The notes beneath the pieces were generated by a model. That model ran no database searches and was not told the origin of the DNA. It saw only the letters and a list, made by a program, of their open reading frames with translations. Positions 26,724-35,725 of a DNA stretch of 50,995 nucleotides are shown piece by piece (the stretch's first letter is position 1; each line of letters starts with the position of its first letter). The position numbers and the translations under genes are program-made. Location of the stretch: contig ONNQ01000022.1 of assembly GCA_900319245.1 (NCBI GenBank), forward strand, positions 1-50,995, written 5' to 3'. This DNA comes from an uncultured Lachnospiraceae bacterium. GTDB taxonomy: Bacteria; Bacillota; Clostridia; Lachnospirales; Lachnospiraceae.

Positions 26724-28583
26724 ATGACTATATTCGATATTTTGACCCTGTTCGGCGGCCTTGCCATGTTCCTGTACGGTATGCGCCTCATGGGAGACGG
26801 CCTCAAAGAGAGTTCTTCGGGCGCCCTCAAGAAGGCCATGGAGTCGGTTACCAACAACCCAGTCAAGGCTTTTGTGCTGGGCCTCGCCGTCACAGCGATC
26901 ATCCAGTCCTCGACAGCCACGATCGTCATTACTTCCGGTCTTGTAGCCGCAGGTCTTCTGACGCTGCACCAGTCCCTGGGCATCATCATCGGCGCTAACG
27001 TCGGTACGACGGTCACAGGACAGATCATCAGGCTCCTGGACCTCAATGCGTCGGGCGGAACCTCCTGGCTGCAGATCTTCAAGCCGTCGTCGCTTGCCCC
27101 CATCGCCCTGATCATCGGTATCATCCTGATCATGGCAGGAAGATTTAAGAGCGCAAGGCAGGTCGGCAACATTGCGATCGGATTCGGAATCCTTTTCTCG
27201 GGTCTTATGAACATGACAAGCGCCGTCACGGTCCTGACTGAGTCGGGCGCGGTGGAGAAGCTGTTCACCGGTCTTGGAAACAATCCGTTTCTGGGATATG
27301 CAACCGGCGCAGGCGTTGCCTTCGTGCTGCAGAGTTCTTCTGCGACGATCGGTATCCTGCAGGCGTTCGCCGCGTCCGGCAGACTGACCTTTAAAGCCGT
27401 CTATCCGGTGATCGTCGGCGTGTACCTGGGCGACAGCGTGACCACGGCGATCGTATGCTCCATAGGCGCAGGCGCCGAGCAGCGCAGAGTTGGTATTGTC
27501 AACACCTTGTACAATCTCTGCAAATCGGCACTGGTCCTGATCGTCGTCGCGATCCTGCATCAGGTCGGCCTTTTGGATAATTTGTGGGACAAGGTCGTCA
27601 ATTCCGGTATGATCGCGAATACCAACACGATCTTCAACCTCTGCTGCGCGATCGCGATCTTCCCTACGCTTCCGATCCTGGAGAAGCTGAGCTGCAGGAT
27701 CGTCAAGGACGACGTCGTGGTGGAGAACAAGTACCAGGACAAGCTGGACGCACTCAACCCCATGTTCTTCGATACGCCGGCGCTTGCGCTTCGCTCTGTC
27801 TATGATGCGCTGCTGACGCAGCTGCAGGCGGTGCGTCAAAATATTGAGAAGTCCTTTGGTCTCCTTCGCGATTTTGACGAAAAGACGTATCAGGAGATCA
27901 TGGACGAAGAGGCTAATATCGACCTTCTGACGGACCGCATCAGCCGCTATGTCGTTGAATTCCTTCCCAACCTGCGGGGAGAAGGCAATGCGGCGATCCT
28001 GAACGAGTACTACAAGGTCGTGACAGAATTTGAGCGTCTGGGCGACCACGCGGTGAACATCGCGGACAATGCGGAGAATCTTCACAAGAACAACCGCAGC
28101 TTTACGGATGCTGCATTCAAGGAAATTGAGGTGCTGGAAGAGCTGCTCGGGGAGCTTCTGGATTATACGGAAACGGCGTTTGCCAAAAGAGACATTGAGG
28201 CGGCCTTCTGCATTGAGCCTCTGCAGCAGTTGGTCAGCGAAATGGTCCTTCGCCTCAAGAGACATCACCTGATCCGGATGGGCAGGGGAGAGTGCGATAT
28301 TTTCGCCGATTCCAACTTTGAGAATCTCATGTCCGACCTCAAGAGAATTGCAGACGTCAGCACCAACATCGGTGAAGCAGTGCTGGTCCGCGTCAATCCG
28401 GAACTTGCGGATGACGAGCACAACTATTTCACAGCACTGCGTGCGGGCAATGACAAGAAGTTCAATGAACTGTATGAGGAGGCAAACCACAAGTATATGG
28501 GACGAATTCCGACTTCATCGGATCTGCTGAAGGAGAGTCTGCAAGAAAGCGAGGGCGAAGACTTCAGCGAAGTGGCAGACTGA
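26724..28583 (+). CDS. Na+/phosphate cotransporter with PhoU-like C-terminal domain
   Basis: About 619 residues. The NptA/PNaS membrane half carries two QSS repeats, IIQSSTATIVITSGL and VLQSSSATIGILQAF, each within an inverted half. From about residue 345 a PhoU-like helical bundle follows (TEFERLGDHAVNIADNAENL and a second copy). It would import phosphate with Na+, or export it, with the PhoU part regulating. I use the ATG at 26724, 7 nt after AAAGGA; an in-frame GTG lies at 26718. It follows the Mrp-type operon by about 50 nt and would use the Na+ gradient such a complex maintains. Confidence 0.9.
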   Translation: MTIFDILTLFGGLAMFLYGMRLMGDGLKESSSGALKKAMESVTNNPVKAFVLGLAVTAIIQSSTATIVITSGLVAAGLLTLHQSLGIIIGANVGTTVTGQIIRLLDLNASGGTSWLQIFKPSSLAPIALIIGIILIMAGRFKSARQVGNIAIGFGILFSGLMNMTSAVTVLTESGAVEKLFTGLGNNPFLGYATGAGVAFVLQSSSATIGILQAFAASGRLTFKAVYPVIVGVYLGDSVTTAIVCSIGAGAEQRRVGIVNTLYNLCKSALVLIVVAILHQVGLLDNLWDKVVNSGMIANTNTIFNLCCAIAIFPTLPILEKLSCRIVKDDVVVENKYQDKLDALNPMFFDTPALALRSVYDALLTQLQAVRQNIEKSFGLLRDFDEKTYQEIMDEEANIDLLTDRISRYVVEFLPNLRGEGNAAILNEYYKVVTEFERLGDHAVNIADNAENLHKNNRSFTDAAFKEIEVLEELLGELLDYTETAFAKRDIEAAFCIEPLQQLVSEMVLRLKRHHLIRMGRGECDIFADSNFENLMSDLKRIADVSTNIGEAVLVRVNPELADDEHNYFTALRAGNDKKFNELYEEANHKYMGRIPTSSDLLKESLQESEGEDFSEVAD

Positions 28584-28658
28584 CCTTTGACAGGGACAGA
28601 CCTCACAGCAGAAATGTACGGGATAGAATACAATATCTGACTTCTCAAAATCTGAGGC

Positions 28659-28687
28659 TTGACAGAAATAATTCTATTTGGTATGTA
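28659..28687 (+). promoter_or_regulatory. Promoter of the ZTP riboswitch-fhs unit
   Basis: Perfect TTGACA (28659-28664), 17-bp spacer and TATGTA (28682-28687) preceded by TGG, giving an extended -10. It lies about 55 nt upstream of the riboswitch aptamer. Confidence 0.65.
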
Positions 28688-28740
28688 AAGAAATGAAAAC
28701 AATTGAATGATACAATTGTAAGAAACAATTAAATGAAGAA

Positions 28741-28816
28741 CTTATCCGGTTACTGACGGGTTTGTGGAAATTACCACAGGGGAGCCGGATAAAGGAAAAG
28801 TCGACCGTCTGGGCAG
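28741..28816 (+). promoter_or_regulatory. ZTP/ZMP riboswitch aptamer (pfl motif)
   Basis: TTATCCGG (28742-28749) pairs perfectly with CCGGATAA (28785-28792). Inside, TGTGG/CCACA forms the second helix with the conserved ACTGACGG before it and GGGGAG after it. The 3' block CGACCGTCTGGGCA (28802-28815) is the conserved pfl element, and its CCGT can form the pseudoknot with ACGG at 28756-28759. ZTP signals shortage of 10-formyl-tetrahydrofolate, so control of fhs fits the known regulon. Confidence 0.93.
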
Positions 28817-28860
28817 TAGTTGGTAGTGTACAAGTAAATACTATCGGTACTGCCCTTTAT
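28811..28860 (+). terminator. Expression-platform terminator of the ZTP riboswitch
   Basis: GGGCAGT (28811-28817) pairs with ACTGCCC (28850-28856), with an inner TAGT/ACTA stem, followed by TTTAT. The 5' arm reuses the GGGC of the aptamer's conserved block, so ligand-bound aptamer and terminator exclude each other. This predicts an ON switch for fhs. Confidence 0.8.
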
Positions 28861-28916
28861 GTTGCACAAAAGTCAGGATAGCGGATCACGTATCAAAACA
28901 CAGAAAGGAAACAAAC

Positions 28917-30602
28917 ATGGGCTACAAGAGTGATATCGAAATTGCACAGGAATGTCAGATGCTCCCGATCACAGAGATTGCCAAAAAGGCAGGCATCGAC
29001 GATGAGTATCTGGAACAGTACGGCAAATATAAAGCCAAGATCGACTACAAACTTCTCAAGGATTCCAAGAGAGAGAACGGCAAGCTGATCCTCGTGACAG
29101 CCATGAACCCCACGCCCGCAGGCGAAGGAAAGACCACAACGACCATCGGTCTTGCAGATGGTCTGCAGAAGCTGGGCAAGAAGGTCATGGTAGCGCTCCG
29201 CGAGCCCTCTCTGGGACCGGTCTTCGGAATCAAGGGCGGCGCTGCGGGCGGCGGCTATGCGCAGGTCGTCCCCATGGAGGACATCAACCTGCACTTCACA
29301 GGTGACTTCCACGCAATCGGCGCAGCCAACAACCTGCTGGCCGCGATGATCGACAACCACATCTACCAGGGCAATGAACTGAACATCGACCCTCGCAAGA
29401 TCACATGGAAGAGATGCGTCGATATGAACGACCGTCAGCTCCGCTTCGTGGTCGACGGCCTTGGCGGACGTGTCAACGGAACGCCCCGTGAGGACGGCTA
29501 CGATATCACCGTCGCATCCGAGATCATGGCAGTACTTTGCCTCGCAAGCGACATCAACGACCTCAAGGAGAGACTCTCCAGGATCATCATCGGCTATACC
29601 TATGGCAAAGTCAGCGAGCAGAAGCCCGTCACAGCAGGCGACCTGCACGCACAGGGCGCTATGGCGGCCCTTCTCAAGGATGCCCTCAAGCCCAACCTCG
29701 TACAGACGCTGGAGCATGTTCCCGCGATCGTACACGGCGGCCCCTTCGCCAACATCGCGCACGGCTGCAACTCTGTCACCGCGACCAAGATGGCTCTCAA
29801 GCTCGCAGATTACGCAGTCACAGAGGCAGGCTTCGGCGCTGACCTCGGCGCGGAGAAGTTCCTTGACATCAAGTGCCGTATGGCGGGCCTTCGTCCCAAT
29901 GCGGTTGTCATCGTATCCACCGTCCGCAGCCTCAAGTACAACGGCGGCGTAGCCAAGGCTGACCTCAACCAGGAGAACCTGGAAGCGCTGGAGAAGGGCC
30001 TTCCCAACCTCCTCAAGCACGTCAGCAACATCCGCGACGTATACGGACTTCCCTGCGTCGTCGCGATCAACGAGTTCCCCACCGACACAGCCGCTGAAGT
30101 CAAGCTGGTCGAGGACAAGTGCAAAGAGCTCGGCGTCAACGTAGTCCTCTCCCAGGTATGGGCCAAGGGCGGCGAAGGCGGCAAGGCCCTCGCAGAGGAG
30201 ATCATTCGCCTTGTGGAAGAGCCCTCCGATTTCCACTATTCCTATGAGCTGGAAGGAACCATCGAGGACAAGCTTAACCAGATCGCGACCAAGATCTACG
30301 GCGCGCGCGGCGTTGTGATGACCGCAGATGCGGCCAAGCAGGCTAAGCAGCTCGAGAGCATCGGCTTTGGCAACATTCCGATCTGCGTTGCCAAAACACA
30401 GTACAGCCTCACAGATGATCCCAAGAAGCTCGGCGCACCCAAGGACTTCGATATCACGGTCCGCGGCGTGAAGGTTTCTGCCGGCGCAGGATTCGTCGTA
30501 GCGCTCACCGGCGATATCATGACCATGCCCGGCCTTCCCAAGGTCCCCGCAGCAGTCAAGATCGACGTCGATGAGGACGGCAAGATCACAGGCCTCTTCT
30601 AA
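28917..30602 (+). CDS. fhs: Formate-tetrahydrofolate ligase
   Basis: 561 residues, full length for the family. Makes 10-formyl-THF from formate, THF and ATP, feeding purine synthesis, initiator tRNA formylation and C1 metabolism. The ATP loop TPAGEGKTT is at residues 66-74, with [24 protein letters not shown] and [15 protein letters not shown] following and EKFLDIKCR in the centre. RBS is AAAGGAAAC. Strongly biased codon choice (CTC, GTC, ATC, AAG) suggests high expression. Controlled by the ZTP riboswitch upstream. Confidence 0.97.
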   Translation: MGYKSDIEIAQECQMLPITEIAKKAGIDDEYLEQYGKYKAKIDYKLLKDSKRENGKLILVTAMNPTPAGEGKTTTTIGLADGLQKLGKKVMVALREPSLGPVFGIKGGAAGGGYAQVVPMEDINLHFTGDFHAIGAANNLLAAMIDNHIYQGNELNIDPRKITWKRCVDMNDRQLRFVVDGLGGRVNGTPREDGYDITVASEIMAVLCLASDINDLKERLSRIIIGYTYGKVSEQKPVTAGDLHAQGAMAALLKDALKPNLVQTLEHVPAIVHGGPFANIAHGCNSVTATKMALKLADYAVTEAGFGADLGAEKFLDIKCRMAGLRPNAVVIVSTVRSLKYNGGVAKADLNQENLEALEKGLPNLLKHVSNIRDVYGLPCVVAINEFPTDTAAEVKLVEDKCKELGVNVVLSQVWAKGGEGGKALAEEIIRLVEEPSDFHYSYELEGTIEDKLNQIATKIYGARGVVMTADAAKQAKQLESIGFGNIPICVAKTQYSLTDDPKKLGAPKDFDITVRGVKVSAGAGFVVALTGDIMTMPGLPKVPAAVKIDVDEDGKITGLF

Positions 30603-31117
30603 TAGGATTTCTAAAACGATTTTCTACGAGGCTGGATGCGGATTTTGATACGGTTTTGACACTATGGCGTCTCCTATAGAGATTGAAATCGTTTGCAAAA
30701 AGTCAAAAATGACCGAAAGCAGGTCAAACAAACGCCTGTTTTACAAAAGGGGATTCGGGTACTATAACAACTGTCAGGAACAACTGACAACATAAATTAC
30801 CCCCCCTATACATTATTAACATCCCCTAAGAGATGGAGCTCCGTACTGAGGCTGAAGCCCGGTGTGGGGCTTTATTTCTTTTTGGCTGCAGAATCGCTGC
30901 GCCCTCTGCGCGGAGCACAGGCGGGGAGGGCAGCGCGCTTCCTGGTACGGATTCGCATTCGTGCCGCCGTATACAGCGGGCGGCAATTCGTGCTATTGTA
31001 GTAGTAATGATCGAAAAGGAGCGCAAAACCCCGGCCGACCATAGTCGTCCGCGGGTGCATCACGGAAAAGATACAGTAAGGCAGAGTGAAAGAAGGGTCC
31101 TTCGGCCCAGAGGAATC
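30603..31117. other. Long intergenic region between fhs and the amidohydrolase
   Basis: About 515 bp with no credible gene; the long in-frame extension upstream of the amidohydrolase is Arg/Ser-rich and out of character. It holds a TGTCAG/CTGACA hairpin (30771-30788), a terminator-like hairpin AAGCCC/GGGCTT (30855-30873) followed by TATTTCTTTTT, and a GC-rich stem around 30890-30930. The terminator could end the fhs message or a small RNA. Confidence 0.45.
30855..30884 (+). terminator. Possible terminator downstream of fhs
   Basis: A 6-bp AAGCCC/GGGCTT stem with a short loop, then a T-rich tract. It lies about 250 nt after the fhs stop, so the gene may have a long 3' UTR or the terminator may belong to a separate small RNA. 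Confidence 0.5.
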
Positions 31118-31120
31118 ATG

Positions 31121-32644
31121 ATGAAAACAGCCTATATCAACGGATTTATATTGGATGGAACGGCAGATATGCAGCCGCGAAGAGGTACGGTCCTTGTAGA
31201 GAACGGAAGGATCGCGGAGATCCTGTCACCGGACGCCCTGCTCCCCGCCGACTGCGGGATCCGGGATCTGCAGGGCGGATTCCTTATGCCCGGTCTCATC
31301 AATATGCATGTGCACCTCAATTCGGGCGGTAAGCCCTCCGCCAAGAAGAAGGAGCCGGAGGACTACGTGCGGCTTGTAAAACTCGCCACATCCAACCCGG
31401 TGACAGCACATCTGGTGCGGACTATAATCCGCGGTTTTGCAGAGTCACAGCTGCGCAGCGGCGTGACGACGATCCGCACCGTGGGCGGCATCCTGGATTA
31501 CGACGGCAAAGTGAGAGATGAGATGGACGCCGGCTATGCCAAGAGGGCGGAACAGAGAAAGCAGGGCGGCAGTGCCCGCAGCGGCAGAGTGAATCCGCTC
31601 CGCGCGGTTCGAACCGGTATGACACGCATTCCGCTGGGAACAATGGCGCCGTCCGGCCTTGGCGCGGCGCTCAGCGGCGGCGCAGCCAGCGCTTCCGCAC
31701 CCGGTCCCAGGATCCTCACCTCCAATGCGGGCATCTCTGTGCCCGGTGGACATGTAGCGGGATCGCTTGCGTACCCGGTCACATCGCCCGAGGAAGCCGT
31801 CCAATATGTGCAGAAGATCGCGGACAGTCATCCGAATCTCATCAAACTGATGATCACAGGCGGCATCATGGACGCGGAAAAGGAAGGGGAGCCGGGCGTT
31901 CTGAAAATGGATCCTGCCATCATCCGCGCAGCCTGCGAAGAAGCACATAGGCTGGGACTCCCCGTAGCCGCACACGTCGAGAGTACGGAAGGCGTTGTAG
32001 AGGCGCTCCGGGGCGGCGTAGATACGATCGAACACGGCGCTATGCCGACAGACGAGATGATGGACCTGTTTCAAGAGAGGAAATCCTGCCTGATCACGAC
32101 CATCTCACCGGTCCTGCCGCTGGCGCTTCTGGACATCCATAAGACCCATGTAAGGCCCATGGACCGCTACAACGCGGGCATCGTTCTGCGCGGGATCATT
32201 GCATGCGCAAGACGAGCGCTTAAAGAAGGCGTTCCGGTCGGTCTTGGCACAGACGCGGGCTGCCCGTTCGTGACGCAGTACGATATGTGGCGGGAACTGG
32301 CCTATTTCCACAATTTCTGCGGCGTCTCCAACGCCTATGCACTGCATACGGCGACACTTGGCAACGCGAAGATCGCAGGAATCGACCAGGAGACAGGCAG
32401 CATTGAAGCCGGAAAATCAGCGGACTTTCTCGTTACGGCCGGGAATCCGCTGGATGATCTGAGAGCTCTGCGCAAGCCGCAGATGGTCGTCATCCGGGGC
32501 GAAGAAGTGCCTGAGCCCGGAAACCGCAAGGACGGAGAGATCGAGAGAACGCTCGACGAGCTTCTGAAGGTCTCCTATGAGGATCTGGCTAGATTGCTTG
32601 GAAAAGAAAGCAGAGAAGACAGCAAGGGAGGACTTGCGGAGTGA
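31121..32644 (+). CDS. Imidazolonepropionase-like amidohydrolase
   Basis: 507 residues of the metal-dependent amidohydrolase superfamily. The first metal motif is MPGLINMHVHLN, the later ones AAHVES, DTIEHGAMPT and VGLGTDAGCPFV. The C-terminal composite beta domain ends the enzyme (AGKSADFLVTAGNPLDDLRAL). A low-complexity insert of about 60 residues (Gly/Ala/Ser/Arg-rich, about residues 145-205) is unusual. I use the second of two adjacent ATGs, 6 nt after AGAGGA. Substrate unknown; relatives act as dipeptidases or on cyclic amides. The stop overlaps the next gene. Confidence 0.87.
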   Translation: MKTAYINGFILDGTADMQPRRGTVLVENGRIAEILSPDALLPADCGIRDLQGGFLMPGLINMHVHLNSGGKPSAKKKEPEDYVRLVKLATSNPVTAHLVRTIIRGFAESQLRSGVTTIRTVGGILDYDGKVRDEMDAGYAKRAEQRKQGGSARSGRVNPLRAVRTGMTRIPLGTMAPSGLGAALSGGAASASAPGPRILTSNAGISVPGGHVAGSLAYPVTSPEEAVQYVQKIADSHPNLIKLMITGGIMDAEKEGEPGVLKMDPAIIRAACEEAHRLGLPVAAHVESTEGVVEALRGGVDTIEHGAMPTDEMMDLFQERKSCLITTISPVLPLALLDIHKTHVRPMDRYNAGIVLRGIIACARRALKEGVPVGLGTDAGCPFVTQYDMWRELAYFHNFCGVSNAYALHTATLGNAKIAGIDQETGSIEAGKSADFLVTAGNPLDDLRALRKPQMVVIRGEEVPEPGNRKDGEIERTLDELLKVSYEDLARLLGKESREDSKGGLAE

Positions 32645-33345
32645 GCAGAGTAAGTGCAAACGGTAATACAAAAGCTTCCGGCGAAGCTGTCGGCGCCCCT
32701 TCTTCCGGCGCGCACAGACTGTACAGCGCGCAGGATATGGCCAGAATCTCCAGCAGTGCCTGCGCGGGATGCGGCGCCTGCTGCCGCGGCATGGGCGACA
32801 CGATTGTGCTGGATCCCTATGACGTGTGGCAGCTGACACAGGGCCTTGGGAAACCGTTTGGGGCGCTTCTGGGCTCCGATCTGAACCTGCATGTGGAGGA
32901 CGGCGTCATTCTGCCCCACCTTGTGATGCGGGAGGAGACGCAGAGCTGTACCTTTCTGGGGGCGGACGGCAGATGCACGGTGCACGCCTATCGCCCCGGC
33001 ATTTGCAGACTTTTCCCCCTGGGCAGACAGTTTGACGACAAAAAGACCTCCTACTTCATCGTTCCGAACGGATGCGTGAAGGGAGGCCTTTCCAAGGTCA
33101 GAATTGACAGATGGCTCGGCATAGAGGATCTGCCCCGATATGAGGCGTACAAAGCGGAGTGGAGATCGCTCCTTCGCACCTTACAGGCGCGGATTGCTGC
33201 GGAGCCGTCCGAGGAGGTGCAGCGGAATGTGAACCTGTACTTCCTGCGTACCTTCTATATGAATCCCTACGAGGGAACCGGCGCGAATTCCTTCTATGAG
33301 GAACTGGCGACTAGGATGCGCGCGTTTACAGCGGCTGCGCTGTAA
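32641..33345 (+). CDS. YkgJ-family cysteine-cluster protein
   Basis: 234 residues. The CAGCGACC cysteine cluster (about residues 40-47) and the downstream C-TFLGADGRC and YRPGICRLFPLGR motifs define the zinc/iron-chelating YkgJ (UPF0153) family, usually annotated as Fe-S oxidoreductase-like, with no established reaction. GTG start overlapping the amidohydrolase stop by 4 nt, with GGAGG upstream, so the two are translationally coupled and may share a substrate pathway. Confidence 0.85.
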   Translation: MSRVSANGNTKASGEAVGAPSSGAHRLYSAQDMARISSSACAGCGACCRGMGDTIVLDPYDVWQLTQGLGKPFGALLGSDLNLHVEDGVILPHLVMREETQSCTFLGADGRCTVHAYRPGICRLFPLGRQFDDKKTSYFIVPNGCVKGGLSKVRIDRWLGIEDLPRYEAYKAEWRSLLRTLQARIAAEPSEEVQRNVNLYFLRTFYMNPYEGTGANSFYEELATRMRAFTAAAL

Positions 33346-33441
33346 GGCGTCAAAATAACGATCTACGAAGGCACTGCTGCGGTGCAGGGAAAACGAAGCT
33401 TCATCACGGCAAAGGCGTTGCAAAGACATAACGGGGACCGA

Positions 33442-34632
33442 TTACTTCGCAGTGACAGCAACCACATATTCGGCGTTCATTACCGGCATGGTCATGGAAG
33501 AGCCGTCCATCAGACGGGCGCTCACATCCTTGAACATGCCGTATATTTTGACCTGGGCGCCTTCCTTGGGCAGTTCGCCGTGGATGGATTTGGTGTAAAC
33601 GGCGCATAGCATGCCGGACGTAAGGCCCAGGAAATCGCCGGGCATCTCCAGAAAGACCTCGACGCTGCCGTCAGCGGCCGGCCGGCGCTCCTTGATGATG
33701 CCTTCGACGGAAATATTGGTGCCGGCATACTTGGCCGGATTGTGGTAGAGCGAGAAGTAGCCCGCCTTCAGGCAGCCCGACTGAAACTCCTCCGGCGTGG
33801 GTGTGGAGCAGGTGACTTCCAGCGCGCACATGGCGTCCTCATAGTGGACCTCCAGCAGGTACCGCTGTTTGGGTTCGAGCGTGACGGCCTCGGAAAGAGT
33901 CCAGTCTGTGACTTCTTCCTCCGTGCCGTCCGCATAATGCGCAGTCACCTTAATCGTATCGATTCCGGACGAGAGCACGGTGCCCTCCTCTTTACTGCCC
34001 AGATAAGAGGCTGTCAGCCTCGAAATGGAACGCGTCGTACACTGAATCGAAATCGAGCAGGAAAAGTCCTCATAGGAGATATTGATGGTAGACAGCGTAT
34101 CCTTCTCCAGCACAGTGGGATTGTTGACGCGCCAGCCGCCCTCGAGCGGCGTTTTCTTCCCGTCCCGGATCGCATAGACATGCAGGCCGGGCGTTTCATC
34201 GGTGATCTTGGTGCCAGCCTTGGTGTCGCCGTCATATTCGGCGGTGATCGATTGAATAAGGCCCGTCGTACACTGGACTTCACACTGCGTGCTGGCCTTC
34301 TTATAGGTGATCGTCACGACGCTTTTCTTGGTATCTTCCAGGGTCTGCGGCGATTCGATGGTCCAACCCGTGACCTTTTCGTCGTGGCCGTCCTTGAAAT
34401 AGGCGGTCACCACAAAGTCCGGATTGCTGCTGTCCAAAACAGTGCCGGCCTTGGTATCGCCGACGTAGACAGCGGTGATATGGTCAACAGCCTGATCCGC
34501 CGGCGTCCTCGTGAGTAAAAAAGCGGCGGCTGCCGCGACCAGAACTACAGCGGCGGCGACCAGAATGCATCGGCTGTGCGCCTGCCAAAAACTTGTATGT
34601 GTGCCATCTTCGGGCCTTCTGTTTGTGTCCAT
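33442..34632 (-). CDS. Membrane-anchored protein with three Ig-like repeats
   Basis: 396 residues. A short basic N-terminus, one helix (about 23-41, ILVAAAVVLVAAAAAFLL), then three tandem repeats of about 80 residues, each opening with an I-TA-Y-G-(D/S)-K-x-G-T pattern and ending in a C-x-V/I-x-C-T pair of cysteines. The last about 110 residues form a separate domain (GYFSLYHNPAKYAGTNISVEGII and IYGMFKDVSA), an OB-like segment. The single signal-anchor places it outside the cell. Role unknown; adhesion or wall binding is possible. It is monocistronic and convergent with the YkgJ gene. Confidence 0.75.
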   Translation of the reverse strand: MDTNRRPEDGTHTSFWQAHSRCILVAAAVVLVAAAAAFLLTRTPADQAVDHITAVYVGDTKAGTVLDSSNPDFVVTAYFKDGHDEKVTGWTIESPQTLEDTKKSVVTITYKKASTQCEVQCTTGLIQSITAEYDGDTKAGTKITDETPGLHVYAIRDGKKTPLEGGWRVNNPTVLEKDTLSTINISYEDFSCSISIQCTTRSISRLTASYLGSKEEGTVLSSGIDTIKVTAHYADGTEEEVTDWTLSEAVTLEPKQRYLLEVHYEDAMCALEVTCSTPTPEEFQSGCLKAGYFSLYHNPAKYAGTNISVEGIIKERRPAADGSVEVFLEMPGDFLGLTSGMLCAVYTKSIHGELPKEGAQVKIYGMFKDVSARLMDGSSMTMPVMNAEYVVAVTAK

Positions 34633-34796
34633 TCCTGCGCCTCCCTTCTATATATGCAGCAGCGTAAATAGAGTCACTATTACAATTAGAAAAACGAAAA
34701 GCAGATCCCTGTCTTACAGGGTTTCATCTGTACACTTCCAATTTGATAATTTCATTATAAATCTTTCCGTAGGGGGAAATTCTTATATCTTTGTGA

Positions 34797-34850
34797 ACTG
34801 CAGCAGCTGCAGAAATGGCAGCGGCTGCACGCAATTGGAGCTGCTGCAGT
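34797..34850. repeat. CAGC/GCTG-rich inverted repeat upstream of the metal regulator
   Basis: A perfect 12-bp inverted repeat, ACTGCAGCAGCT (34797-34808) and its complement at 34839-34850, with an internal GCAGC-G-GCTGC stem. More CAGC units follow to about 34875, just upstream of the promoter. Strong secondary structure without a T-run; function unknown. Confidence 0.7.
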
Positions 34851-34889
34851 AACAGCGGCCAGCAACTGCAGCGAATCCGCTCAAAGGTA

Positions 34890-34918
34890 TTGACAATAGA
34901 AAGGAATAGGGATACGAT
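34890..34918 (+). promoter_or_regulatory. Promoter of the metal-efflux operon
   Basis: TTGACA (34890-34895), 17-bp spacer, TACGAT (34913-34918). The operator follows 7 nt downstream, over the expected transcription start. Confidence 0.82.
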
Positions 34919-34925
34919 AGAATCA

Positions 34926-34951
34926 AACATATGAATAATTGTTCATATGTT
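34926..34951 (+). promoter_or_regulatory. ArsR/SmtB-type operator
   Basis: A perfect 10-bp inverted repeat, AACATATGAA and TTCATATGTT, separated by 6 bp. TATGAA-N6-TTCATA is the classic SmtB/CzrA/CadC operator core. Its position over the start of transcription predicts autorepression relieved by metal. Confidence 0.9.
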
Positions 34952-34987
34952 GAAAGCTTGTGATTTTAGTATATAGAAAGGCATGGA

Positions 34988-35365
34988 ATGAGAGCAGAGA
35001 AAATATACGCAATGGCAGAGGCGCCCTGCTGTGAAGAAAAGGAAGTTCACGCAGACAAGGTGCAGTATGTCAATGCGAACATGCCGTCGGAAGATGAACT
35101 GTATGACCTTGCGGAGCTCTTCAAGGCGTTCGGCGATTCCACAAGGATCCGCATTCTGTTCGCGCTCTTTGAGGCGGACATCTGTGTCTGCGATCTGGCG
35201 GAGTCCCTCAATATGACGCAGTCCGCGATCTCTCACCAGCTGCGGCTGCTCAAGCAGGCGGGCCTTGTGAACGGCCGCCGGGAGGGCAAGCAGATCATCT
35301 ATTATCTGGCGGATGACCACGTGAGGACCATCATTGCGATGGGATTGGAACATATCAACGAGTGA
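34988..35365 (+). CDS. ArsR/SmtB family metal-sensing repressor
   Basis: 125 residues. Winged-helix DNA-binding domain with recognition helix MTQSAISHQLRLLKQ. Two possible metal sites are visible: an alpha3N-type site from Cys14-Cys15 and the C66-V-C68 motif, and an alpha5-type site D109-x-H111-x10-H122-x2-E125. This combination resembles CadC, which binds Cd/Pb at the cysteines and Zn at the C-terminal helix. It should repress its own promoter through the operator at 34926 and release it on Zn/Cd excess. First gene of the efflux operon. Confidence 0.93.
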   Translation: MRAEKIYAMAEAPCCEEKEVHADKVQYVNANMPSEDELYDLAELFKAFGDSTRIRILFALFEADICVCDLAESLNMTQSAISHQLRLLKQAGLVNGRREGKQIIYYLADDHVRTIIAMGLEHINE

Positions 35366-35469
35366 TAAGACCATGCGATCAGATACGAGGAGCGCATGAT
35401 TGGGAGCTGCGCCGGAGGCGCATCTTCGGGGAATTAAACCAATAAACTCTTACATGGAAGGGGAAAGAA

Positions 35470-35688
35470 ATGAAAAAGACTTATAAGATCGACGTGGACT
35501 GCGCGAACTGCGCTAACAAGATGGAACTGGCAGCCAAGAAGACGGAGGGCGTCAAGGATGCAACGGTCAACTTCATGGCGCTCAAGATGAAGGTGGAATT
35601 TGAAGACGGCGCAGATCCGGCAGCGGTTATGCAGAATGTTCGCAGCAACTGCAAGATCGTCGAGGATGACTGCGAGATCTTCCTGTAA
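35470..35688 (+). CDS. Free heavy-metal-associated (HMA) domain protein
   Basis: 72 residues, one ferredoxin-like HMA domain. The metal-binding motif C11-A-N-C14 departs from the usual M-x-C-x-x-C by having Asp before the first Cys, and acidic residues follow near the C-terminus (EDDCEIF) with an extra Cys. In related exporters this domain is fused to the ATPase; here it is separate and 37 nt upstream of it. It probably carries Zn or Cd to the pump. Confidence 0.9.
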   Translation: MKKTYKIDVDCANCANKMELAAKKTEGVKDATVNFMALKMKVEFEDGADPAAVMQNVRSNCKIVEDDCEIFL

Positions 35689-35725
35689 GAGAGATGTGAC
35701 GGAGGCTCCGTGAGGAGATAGAACG

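Noticed and set aside
30833-31120. Upstream extension of the amidohydrolase frame
   Set aside because: The added residues are Arg/Ser/Ala-rich without structure and the good ribosome-binding site is at 31109-31114, next to the ATG pair at 31118/31121.
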